Below the pieces are notes generated by a model. The model did not search any database. It worked only from the letters and a program-made list of their open reading frames with translations, and was not told the DNA's origin. Position numbers and translations under genes: made by a program. DNA of 5,798 nucleotides. It comes from Thermoproteota archaeon. Lineage in GTDB: Archaea > Korarchaeota > Korarchaeia > Korarchaeales > Korarchaeaceae. Below are positions 1 through 5,798 of this stretch, in pieces (within the stretch, counting starts at the first letter, position 1; every line of letters starts with the position of its first letter). Location: the NCBI GenBank assembly GCA_015521385.1, contig WAOH01000048.1, forward strand, positions 1 to 5,798, read 5' to 3'.

Positions 1-16
1 CGCACGTACAGTTCAC

Positions 17-23
17 TTTTTAA
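17..23 (+). promoter_or_regulatory. TATA-like box, putative archaeal promoter of the first gene
   Basis: TTTTTAA is the only A/T-rich run in the 45 bases before the first gene. Its centre lies about 26 bases before the ATG at 46, the usual distance from an archaeal TATA box to the transcription start. The transcript would therefore begin at or next to the start codon. No GGTGA or GAGG motif lies between box and ATG, which agrees with a leaderless message. No convincing purine-rich BRE is seen just upstream. This rests on sequence and spacing only. Confidence 0.45.
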
Positions 24-45
24 CGCTCGGGGGATCCCTTCACCT

Positions 46-1659
46 ATGCGACGAATCTTCTTGGGGCTGCTACTAACATTCCTGCTCACGATGTCAGCCT
101 TCCCAGTCCGTGCATCCCCACAAGGCCGCAAAGCTCTGGTAATTTCCAACGAATACGATTCCAAGGCGGCCGATCTGTTGAAAGCGGCCCTCTCGGATAT
201 GGGCCTCGAAGTCGAGAGATCTACCCAAATGCTGGATGGTTACGAATTCTACTTCATCTTGGGAGGCCCTCTCGCCAAGGACGTGGGGCACCTCTCGAGG
301 AAGCTACTCCCCAAGGAGGAATCCCAGGCACTCATGAACGTGAGGGGTTACTGGACCTTCATCCTGTCCTCATTAGAAGGAAGGGACACCTTGGTCATAG
401 CCGGGCACACTAGGAGGGAGACCCTCCAAGCGGTCGAATCCCTAGTTGATGAGGGTATCGTGGGCTTCATACTGGACAGGAGCGTGAGGGTCGCTCCCCC
501 CCTCTCGGAGAGGGAGATGAGGAACACCACCTCCCTGCATTTCAAGTGGAAGTTCCCGCCGAAGGTGGGCAAAGATTACGAGCTATCTCTGGAGGTCCCC
601 CTACCTCTGATAGATTTCTTCAGAGTGAAGCCTAGGATGAAGGTGGTCGAGTTCAATGAGAGCAAGGAAACCATGATTTTCACGTGGTATCTCTTGGTCA
701 GAACACCTCACGACGATCCCTACATCTCAAAGCTCGTCGAGAAGCTCGAATCTATTGCCGAAAGTGAGGGGATGGACGAGTACAGGAAGCTCTGGTTCGT
801 CGCCTCCTTCGTCCAGAGCCTGAAGTACTCCCTCGCTAACGAGTTCTCCCCCACCGGAGACTACCCCAGCTATCCCCTAGAGACCCTCTATAGGGGCGCT
901 GGGGATTGTGAGGATCTCTCCATACTCCTCATCTCTCTCTATGAGCAGATGGGGTACAGGTCCGCCCTGTTGATCATGCCAACGCACGCGGCGGCTGCAG
1001 TCTCCATGAACCCTGAACTGGTGAAGTGGCCCCGGGTGAAGGTGGAGGTGGTGAACTTTGAGGGGACCCCAGTGGTCTTGGTGGATCTTCTTGACCTCCA
1101 GAAGAAGCTGTCAGGTGGACGTGCCTCTCTGGAGTTCGATCTGGAGGGAGCGAGCTACTTTTACGTCGAGACCACCAACTTCTTCATGCCTGGAGAGGTG
1201 CCGGACCTGTCTTGGCTAGCCGATCAGATCGAGTGGTATTACAGGGACTTCCCTCTGTTTGTGGTCAGCATGAACGGGGTTTCCGTCCCCCTGATAGCGA
1301 ACTACACCATAGCCACTAGGAAGATAGGGGAGGGGTACGGCGTCACCGTCATAGCGAAGGTGGCCAACGTGGGGGAGAGGGAAACGGTTCCTCTCAAACT
1401 GGAGGCCCAGCTCTACCCCCTCAGCCAGGTTAAAGTAGGAGGAAACGATCCCCACCTCGTGAAGCTGGGAGAAGCGGGAGAGAGGCTGACCATGGATGTG
1501 AACGTTAGGTCAGTCGATATTGGTGTCCTGCGACCCGGAACCGTGAAGACCGTTGTTATCAACTTCTACACGGTGGTCTCTAAGATGGGAGCCGGAATCA
1601 CGTTGAAATACCAGACCTCCGATCTTGACTTCGTGAGGATAAAACCGTTCAATCCGTGA
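46..1659 (+). CDS. Secreted S-layer-like / transglutaminase-like domain protein
   Basis: A 537-residue exported protein of unknown function. Residues 1-23 look like a signal peptide: MRR, a hydrophobic stretch from Ile4 to Val21, and a V-R-A cleavage site before Ser24. Residues about 28-145 carry ILGGP (about 72-76) and an AGHTRRET segment with later AV; this pattern recalls archaeal S-layer-type domains. Residues about 245-380 form a transglutaminase/cysteine-protease-like core: GDCEDLS with Cys288, PTHAAA with His314, and VETT with Glu375 as a possible third member. Residues about 400-537 are beta-strand-rich, with a VANVG motif like CARDB/Ig-fold adhesion modules. No C-terminal membrane anchor is seen, so it is probably released or held non-covalently at the cell surface. 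It could be a peptidase, an amidase or a cross-linking enzyme; the sequence does not decide. The ATG lacks a Shine-Dalgarno. The stop is 9 bp before aroC, whose ribosome-binding site it overlaps. The gene is clearly real; its function is weakly supported. Confidence 0.85.
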   Translation: MRRIFLGLLLTFLLTMSAFPVRASPQGRKALVISNEYDSKAADLLKAALSDMGLEVERSTQMLDGYEFYFILGGPLAKDVGHLSRKLLPKEESQALMNVRGYWTFILSSLEGRDTLVIAGHTRRETLQAVESLVDEGIVGFILDRSVRVAPPLSEREMRNTTSLHFKWKFPPKVGKDYELSLEVPLPLIDFFRVKPRMKVVEFNESKETMIFTWYLLVRTPHDDPYISKLVEKLESIAESEGMDEYRKLWFVASFVQSLKYSLANEFSPTGDYPSYPLETLYRGAGDCEDLSILLISLYEQMGYRSALLIMPTHAAAAVSMNPELVKWPRVKVEVVNFEGTPVVLVDLLDLQKKLSGGRASLEFDLEGASYFYVETTNFFMPGEVPDLSWLADQIEWYYRDFPLFVVSMNGVSVPLIANYTIATRKIGEGYGVTVIAKVANVGERETVPLKLEAQLYPLSQVKVGGNDPHLVKLGEAGERLTMDVNVRSVDIGVLRPGTVKTVVINFYTVVSKMGAGITLKYQTSDLDFVRIKPFNP

Positions 1660-1664
1660 GGTGA
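1658..1664 (+). promoter_or_regulatory. Shine-Dalgarno of aroC overlapping the upstream stop codon
   Basis: GAGGTGA is a full match to the complement of the conserved archaeal 16S rRNA 3' end. It lies 4 bases before the GTG at 1669 and shares its first two bases with the TGA at 1657-1659. It supports GTG as the true start, since the reading frame is closed upstream by that TGA. Termination of gene 1 would place ribosomes on this site. Confidence 0.8.
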
Positions 1665-1668
1665 GCGA

Positions 1669-2763
1669 GTGGCCGGGGATGTGCTCGGCAGGGAGCTCCG
1701 CCTGATATCCTTCGGAGAGAGCCACGGGAAGGTGGTGGGGGCGATCATAGAGGGGGCTCCCGCCGGTCTACCCCTGCAAGAATCGGATGTTCAGGAGCTG
1801 CTCGACCTTAGGAGACCCGGCCAGTCGCGATACACCACCACGAGGGAGGAGGCCGACAGGGTAGAGATACTCAGCGGGGTCTTCCGGGGGAGAACCACCG
1901 GGGCCCCGATAGCGATGATCGTTAGGAACGAGGACGTGATCTCCTCCTACTACGAGGAGTTCCGGAGGACCCCGAGACCGGGGCACGCAGATTACGTGGC
2001 CAGGCTGAAGTACGGGAGTTACAACGACTACAGGGGTGGGGGGAGGTTCTCCGGCCGGGTGACCATCTCGATGTGCATGGGAGGCGCCGTCGCGAGGAAG
2101 CTCCTCCAGCTCTTGGGGGTGGAGGTGGTAGCCTACTCGCTGGAGATAGGCGGGGAGAGGGCATCGGACTTCACCCTCGAGGAGGCTAGGGCGTTCAGGT
2201 ACAGGAATCCGGTGAGGGCTCCCAACGAGGAGAGCTACAGGAGAATGGCCGCGGCAATAGAGGACGCTAGAAGGGAAGGGGACAGCGTGGGAGGGGTGGT
2301 GGAGGCGGTGGCCCTGAACGTGCCACCCGGCTTGGGTGAGCCGTTATTCGATACCATCGAGGGCGACGTGGCGAAGGCCATGTTCTCCATTCCCGCCGTT
2401 AAGGGAGTGGAGTTCGGCTCCGGATTCAAGGCAGCGAGGATGAAGGGATCGGAGCACAACGATCCCCTGGTAATTAGGGATGGGAGGGTGGCTTACGCCA
2501 AGAACGATCACGGCGGCGTTATAGGTGGTATCACCACAGGCGAGCCGATCGTGGTGAGGGTGGCCTTCAAGCCCACCTCGTCGATAGCGAAGCCCCAGCG
2601 CACCGTGGACTTGGAGGAGATGAGGGAGGTGGAGATAAGGGTTAAAGGCAGGCACGATCCCTGCATCGTGCCGAGGGCCGTCGTGGTGGTCGAAAGCATG
2701 CTTGCATTCGTGCTCGCAGACCACGCAATTAGGGCCGGTCTCATACCTAAGGTCCTGAGGTGA
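1669..2763 (+). CDS. aroC: Chorismate synthase
   Basis: Converts 5-enolpyruvylshikimate-3-phosphate to chorismate and phosphate with reduced FMN, the last step of the shikimate pathway, in the cytoplasm. At 364 residues it is a normal family length. The three family signatures are present: FGESHG at 15-20 with His19; GGGRFSGR at 123-130; and GRHDP at 327-331 followed by a VPRA...VES segment. The other conserved catalytic histidine is His106 in RPGHAD, and Arg48/Arg49 sit in the LRRPGQ substrate/FMN motif. GSEHND (260-265) and the HGGVIGG stretch (281-287) are also typical. The GTG start has a perfect Shine-Dalgarno and gives the usual short lead before FGESHG. The family is a homotetramer. 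The next gene follows after 6 bp and uses the product chorismate, so this is an operon. No truncation or missing key residue is seen. Confidence 0.97.
   Translation: MAGDVLGRELRLISFGESHGKVVGAIIEGAPAGLPLQESDVQELLDLRRPGQSRYTTTREEADRVEILSGVFRGRTTGAPIAMIVRNEDVISSYYEEFRRTPRPGHADYVARLKYGSYNDYRGGGRFSGRVTISMCMGGAVARKLLQLLGVEVVAYSLEIGGERASDFTLEEARAFRYRNPVRAPNEESYRRMAAAIEDARREGDSVGGVVEAVALNVPPGLGEPLFDTIEGDVAKAMFSIPAVKGVEFGSGFKAARMKGSEHNDPLVIRDGRVAYAKNDHGGVIGGITTGEPIVVRVAFKPTSSIAKPQRTVDLEEMREVEIRVKGRHDPCIVPRAVVVVESMLAFVLADHAIRAGLIPKVLR
2757..2763 (+). promoter_or_regulatory. Shine-Dalgarno of the mutase-aminotransferase gene, containing the aroC stop
   Basis: GAGGTGA occurs 6 bases before the ATG at 2770, and its last three bases are the aroC stop codon TGA. 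The ribosome-binding site thus lies inside the end of aroC, an arrangement that favours translational coupling of the two genes. Confidence 0.8.
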
Positions 2764-2769
2764 AGGGCG

Positions 2770-4113
2770 ATGGAGGACTTGAGGGCGAGGGTGAGGGAGG
2801 TAACCCTCAGGTTAGTCGAGTTGTATGCAGAGAGGATGTCCCTGGTCAGGCGGATCGCCGACCTGAAGAGGGAGAAGGGTCTTCCAGTTAGGGACGAGGT
2901 CGTTGAAGCCAGGCTGTGGGATGAGGTCCTCGCCAAATGCAAGGAGAGGGGGCTGGATCAGCTGGATTGCAGGAGGGTCTTCAGCTTCCTGATCTCCTCC
3001 TCGATCAGGGCTCAGATACCCGAGGGGGGTGGGGCGGGACCTCACGTGGAGATCTTCAGGAGGGCCAAGGAGATCGAGAGGTCGGGCGCAAAGGTGTACC
3101 ACCTCGAGGTTGGAGAGCCCCCGTGGTCCTTCCCGCCTGACGTCTTGGATTCCCTTGTCGAGGCCATAAAGAGGGGAGAAACCAGATACGGAACCTCGCT
3201 GGGCAATCCCCGCTTCAAGGAGGCCGCGAGTGAGTGGCTCTCGCGCAGGGACGGCATCGATGCGAGGCCCGAGGAAGTCATACCCACGCCGGGATCCAAG
3301 TACGCGATCTTCTCCATTCTATCAACCTTCCTCAGGCCGGGAGACAGGGTCGGGGTTCTACTCCCGGCCTGGCCAGCTTACAGGGGGATGGCGTCCCATC
3401 TCTCCCTGGAGATGGTTGAGATCTCCTCCACCGATGAGGTCGAGAAACTCAAGGGCGTGAGGGCCTTCATCCTGTGCTCACCGAACAATCCAGACGGCAA
3501 GGTGTGGTCCAGGAGGGAGCTCGAGTCATTGGCGGAGGTCCTGAGGGAGACGGACGCGCTGCTAATAAGCGATGACGCGTATGCGGAACTCTCGTTCGTG
3601 GAGAGGGTCTCTCCCTCAAAGATCTACGAGAACACGGTATCAGTTAACACCCTCTCGAAGGCGTTCGGCATGACAGGCTTCAGGCTGGGATACGTGCGGG
3701 GGGATGAGGAGCTGGTTAGGAAACTGTCCAAGTTCATAGGCCTTACCGTTACCAATGTCCCCGAGTTCATTCAGGAGGCTGGAGCCTCCGCCCTCGAGTC
3801 CGCGGAGGGCTGGATACAGAGGGTGATGGAGCACCTTATATCTTACTTGGATCTGGCCATGAGGAAGCTGGAGGGAGCCCCTCTCGAAATGAACAGACCG
3901 GACGGAGCTCTCTATCTCTTCCCGAAGGTGGAGCTCGAGGGCTTCAACTCAATGGAATTCGCAACCAGGCTGCTGGAGGACAGGAGGATAGCCGTCGCGC
4001 CTGGAATAGGATTCGGTCCCTACGATGACAGGCTAAGGATCACGTACGCCAGCCCCGATGCGGACCAGGGATTGAGGCTGCTGAGGGAGGCACTCCAGTC
4101 TTGGAGATCCTAG
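2770..4113 (+). CDS. aroQ: Fused chorismate mutase (AroQ) and class I aminotransferase
   Basis: A 447-residue bifunctional protein. Residues 1-82 are an AroQ-type chorismate mutase (chorismate to prephenate). Without gaps it aligns to the mutase domain of E. coli PheA at a constant offset of 6: Arg5, Arg22, Lys33, Asp42, Glu46, Ser78 and Gln82 match Arg11, Arg28, Lys39, Asp48, Glu52, Ser84 and Gln88. Val45 replaces Arg51. After a glycine-rich linker (about 83-91), residues 92-447 are a PLP-dependent fold-type I aminotransferase of the aspartate/aromatic kind: EVGEPPW (113-119), YGTSLGNP (140-147), SPNNPDG (237-243, Asn240), SDDAY (267-271), the Schiff-base Lys297 in LSKAFGMTGFRLGY, and Arg423 as likely substrate-carboxylate binder. 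It probably transaminates prephenate to arogenate, or 4-hydroxyphenylpyruvate and phenylpyruvate to tyrosine and phenylalanine; the sequence does not choose. It lies between aroC and tyrA and overlaps the latter by 13 bp. Confidence 0.93.
   Translation: MEDLRARVREVTLRLVELYAERMSLVRRIADLKREKGLPVRDEVVEARLWDEVLAKCKERGLDQLDCRRVFSFLISSSIRAQIPEGGGAGPHVEIFRRAKEIERSGAKVYHLEVGEPPWSFPPDVLDSLVEAIKRGETRYGTSLGNPRFKEAASEWLSRRDGIDARPEEVIPTPGSKYAIFSILSTFLRPGDRVGVLLPAWPAYRGMASHLSLEMVEISSTDEVEKLKGVRAFILCSPNNPDGKVWSRRELESLAEVLRETDALLISDDAYAELSFVERVSPSKIYENTVSVNTLSKAFGMTGFRLGYVRGDEELVRKLSKFIGLTVTNVPEFIQEAGASALESAEGWIQRVMEHLISYLDLAMRKLEGAPLEMNRPDGALYLFPKVELEGFNSMEFATRLLEDRRIAVAPGIGFGPYDDRLRITYASPDADQGLRLLREALQSWRS
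4083..4090 (+). promoter_or_regulatory. Probable Shine-Dalgarno of tyrA inside the preceding gene
   Basis: GAGGGAGG ends 10 bases before the TTG at 4101 and lies within the last codons of the fusion gene. It is purine-rich and contains GGAGG, but the spacing is slightly long, and such strings are frequent in this purine-loaded DNA. It gives modest support to the TTG start. Confidence 0.4.
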
Positions 4114-4892
4114 TGGTGGGGGCCGGGGCCCTGGGCAGCGTCTTGGCCGAGTATTTGGCTGGGAGACACAGGCTCTCGATATACGATGTCGATGAGAGTA
4201 GGTCCTCCAGCTTGGCCGACCGGATAGGAGGTGAGTCCCTGAGGGACATAGGGGATCTCTCCCCCTTCGACGTGGTGGTCGTCAGCGTCCCCATATCTGT
4301 CACTCCCTCGGTGATCCGCACCGTGTCATGTGGGATGAGAGAGGGAAGCTGGATAGTGGAGGTATCGTCCGTAAAGTCACCGGTGATCCCCTCCATGAGG
4401 GAGGCGAGCGAGAGGGGCTTGGGAACAGTTTCCATGCACCCCCTCTTCGGACCGGGGATTGAGGACCTGTCCAAGGGAAGGGCTGCGCTGATACCGATAG
4501 TGGACGCGGACGGGGAGCTGGCCCTGGCTTCCTCCCTCTTCCCCTTCGAATACGTGGTAGTGAGTGCTGAGGATCACGATAGGGCCATGGCCTGGCTCGC
4601 TCTGGCCCATCTCATCCTTCATGCCTTCCTCTCTGCCTCAGAGGGTGAGGCTGAGGTTATCAGGTCGCTGGAGACCACGACCCTGAAGTGGCTCCTGAGG
4701 CTGGGCGCCTCGTCCCTCCTCCAGAGCGAATCCCTGACCAAGGACCTGATCAGGGAAAACCCCTACTTCCAGGACGCGCTAAGCCTATTCCTCAAATCGA
4801 TGGGCGAGGATCTGGAACAACTCAGGAGAAAAGCTAGGAGGTGGATGGATCTCCTCGATGCGGAGTCGTCCTACAGGTCCCTGTACGAGTGA
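4101..4892 (+). CDS. tyrA: Prephenate/arogenate dehydrogenase (TyrA)
   Basis: NAD(P)-dependent oxidative decarboxylation of prephenate to 4-hydroxyphenylpyruvate, or of arogenate to tyrosine. Its 263 residues match the minimal catalytic TyrA with no ACT or mutase domain. The N-terminal Rossmann fold has GAGALG at 7-12 and Asp29 after the second strand, which suggests NAD rather than NADP. Family motifs follow: SSVKSP (89-94), SMHPLFGPG (111-119) with the likely catalytic His113, AEDHD (156-160), the pair His170/His174 where the class has conserved histidines, and LIRENP (216-221) in the helical C-terminal domain. The TTG start overlaps the preceding gene by 13 bp. It is chosen because it keeps the whole first strand MEILVVGAG; the later GTG codons at 4113 and 4116 would remove most of it. 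It probably works directly downstream of the fused mutase-aminotransferase. Substrate and cofactor preference are inference. Confidence 0.92.
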   Translation: MEILVVGAGALGSVLAEYLAGRHRLSIYDVDESRSSSLADRIGGESLRDIGDLSPFDVVVVSVPISVTPSVIRTVSCGMREGSWIVEVSSVKSPVIPSMREASERGLGTVSMHPLFGPGIEDLSKGRAALIPIVDADGELALASSLFPFEYVVVSAEDHDRAMAWLALAHLILHAFLSASEGEAEVIRSLETTTLKWLLRLGASSLLQSESLTKDLIRENPYFQDALSLFLKSMGEDLEQLRRKARRWMDLLDAESSYRSLYE

Positions 4893-4902
4893 GACCTCAC
4901 TC
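4887..4902. repeat. Inverted repeat spanning the two convergent stop codons
   Basis: GAGTGAG and CTCACTC form perfect 7-base arms around a central AC. The tyrA stop (TGA, 4890-4892) and the opposite gene's stop (TCA on +, 4897-4899) sit at mirror positions. As RNA it could form a 6-bp stem with a 4-base loop. The arms are followed by a C/T-rich tract on the + side but not by a clear T-run on either side, so a bidirectional terminator is possible but not shown. Both genes ending in GAG-TGA accounts for much of the symmetry. Confidence 0.5.
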
Positions 4903-5798
4903 CTCTATTTCAGCCGGGTCCTCGTCCGTGCTGGGCTTTACCTCCTCCTCCAGTATTCTGCGGACGAACACCGGGTGCTGGAAGAGGGAGTGATGCATCT
5001 CAGGTGAGTAGAACTTGGTCCTGCCCTCCAGTCCCCTCTCCCTGAACCTCCTCACTAGGACGTCGGTCTCGACGTCGGGAGGTACCAAGTAGTCGGATCC
5101 AAAGGAGAAGGTCCAATCATCGGTGAATGACGGTATGTAAGCTCTCGCCAAGGCGTACTTGGGGAACACCTCCCTGATGGCCCTGAACACCCTCTGGAAG
5201 GCCAGCCTGTTTATGTGCAGCCCCGTGCTGTGAGTCACCATGAGACCGCCCTCCTTTAGGATCCTCCTCACCTTCTCATAGAACTCCACCGTGTAGAGCC
5301 GCGCCGCCTGTCCGTAGGGATCCGTCAGATCGAGGATGACCACGTCGAACCTCTCATCGGTGCCCTCGACGTAAGCCCTCCCATCGCCTATTATCAACCT
5401 CAACCTGTCGTCGTCGAAGGCCCCGGCGGGCACCTCCGGTAGGTGCCTCGTCACCAGCTCTATGACCGATCTGTCCAGCTCCACCATGGTCACCTCATCC
5501 ACCGGGTGCTTGAGCACCTCCCTGAGAGCGCCTCCGTCGCCGCCACCGATTATCAGGACCTTTTCGGGTTTTTCGACGGACAGCAGGGCCGGATGCACGA
5601 GCGTCTCATGGTATATGAACTCGTCATAGAGGGAGAGCATCACTATGTGCTCGATGAAGAGGGACCTCCCGTAAAACGGGAAATCGACCACCTCCACGAG
5701 CTGTCCCGCCTCGCTCTGCTCGGAGGAGACGACCCTCTCTACGGGCGTCAGGGTAGCGAGGTTGGGTCCAGCATGTTCCAAGTAAAGGAGAATTCCAT
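4897..5798 (-). CDS. speE: Spermidine synthase-family aminopropyltransferase, N-terminus cut by window edge
   Basis: Transfers an aminopropyl group from decarboxylated S-adenosylmethionine to a polyamine acceptor in the cytoplasm. Numbered from the in-frame TTG at 5781 (294 residues), it shows DEFIYHE (53-59), IGGGDGG (78-84), VELD (100-103, Glu101 for the ribose), IGDGRAY (131-137) and the catalytic DLTDP (151-155, Asp151), followed by RLYTVEFY. It ends in STDEDP and an acidic tail; the first part recalls the STDQNP ending of the Thermus enzyme. The acceptor may be putrescine, agmatine (the route known in Thermus and Thermococcus) or spermidine; this cannot be read from sequence. The frame stays open past the TTG to the edge and encodes GILLYLEHAGPN, which fits the family's first strand (LFIEW/WYTEY-like). 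No Shine-Dalgarno precedes the TTG. The true start is therefore probably outside the window. Convergent with tyrA, 4 bp apart, so it is a separate transcription unit. Confidence 0.93.
   Translation of the reverse strand, partial: GILLYLEHAGPNLATLTPVERVVSSEQSEAGQLVEVVDFPFYGRSLFIEHIVMLSLYDEFIYHETLVHPALLSVEKPEKVLIIGGGDGGALREVLKHPVDEVTMVELDRSVIELVTRHLPEVPAGAFDDDRLRLIIGDGRAYVEGTDERFDVVILDLTDPYGQAARLYTVEFYEKVRRILKEGGLMVTHSTGLHINRLAFQRVFRAIREVFPKYALARAYIPSFTDDWTFSFGSDYLVPPDVETDVLVRRFRERGLEGRTKFYSPEMHHSLFQHPVFVRRILEEEVKPSTDEDPAEIEE

Noticed and set aside
31..38. GGGATCCC palindrome before the first gene, considered as an operator
   Set aside because: Only 8 bases, expected by chance in GC-rich DNA, and no second copy or known regulator site nearby.
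2344..2724. Open frame of 126 codons on the - strand inside aroC
   Set aside because: It lies wholly within a fully supported chorismate synthase, shows no family motif, and is a by-product of GC-rich codon bias.
2508..2942. Open frame of 144 codons on the - strand across the aroC/fusion junction
   Set aside because: Covers two confirmed genes on the other strand; low-complexity Ser/Thr/Leu composition and no recognisable domain.
2937..3460. Short + strand frames within the aminotransferase region (2937-3140, 3230-3460)
   Set aside because: Gly/Arg/Ser-rich out-of-frame translations of a verified aminotransferase; no sign of a frameshifted or nested gene.
4113..4118. GTG codons at 4113 and 4116 as tyrA starts, with GGAG at 4103-4106 as ribosome-binding site
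   Set aside because: They would delete most of the first Rossmann strand before GAGALG; TTG at 4101 keeps the full MEILVVGAG strand.
4040..4474. Open frame of 144 codons on the - strand over the fusion/tyrA junction
   Set aside because: Antisense to two clear enzymes, with Pro/Ser-rich translation and no motif.
1..5798. Search for tRNA, CRISPR repeats, insertion sequences, toxin-antitoxin or defence genes
   Set aside because: Genes fill nearly the whole window; no repeat-spacer pattern, transposase motif or tRNA-like arms were seen by eye.

Overview
The window looks like part of a hyperthermophilic archaeal chromosome. Korarchaeota or another Thermoproteota/TACK lineage fits best, but no marker gene settles the taxon. 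The reasons are: Arg is written mostly as AGG and Ile often as ATA; coding strands are purine-loaded; genes are packed with gaps of 4-9 bp or a short overlap; starts include GTG and TTG; and internal genes carry the archaeal Shine-Dalgarno GAGGTGA, while the first gene has a TATA-like box at leaderless spacing.

Layout: four genes run on the + strand, then one on the - strand meets them tail to tail. (1) 46-1659 encodes a secreted protein with an S-layer-like N-terminal region, a transglutaminase-like Cys/His core and a beta-rich C-terminal region. (2) 1669-2763 is chorismate synthase (aroC). (3) 2770-4113 is a fusion of an AroQ chorismate mutase with a PLP-dependent class I aminotransferase. 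(4) 4101-4892 is a prephenate/arogenate dehydrogenase (tyrA) that overlaps the fusion by 13 bp. (5) 4897 to the right edge, - strand, is an aminopropyltransferase (spermidine synthase family) whose N-terminus probably lies outside the window.

Genes 2-4 are consecutive steps of tyrosine biosynthesis: EPSP to chorismate, chorismate to prephenate, transamination, and oxidative decarboxylation. The order of the last two depends on substrate specificity (arogenate route or 4-hydroxyphenylpyruvate route). No prephenate dehydratase is present, so the phenylalanine branch is not covered here. The secreted protein sits in the same apparent transcription unit without an obvious metabolic link. The polyamine gene is convergent and separately transcribed.

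The points most worth a second look are the mutase-aminotransferase fusion, the architecture of the secreted protein and its place upstream of aroC, the leaderless-first/SD-later signal arrangement, and a symmetric inverted repeat holding both convergent stop codons. No RNA genes, mobile elements or CRISPR arrays were seen, and no stretch above 50 bp lacks a gene. I did not find evidence for a wholly new system.
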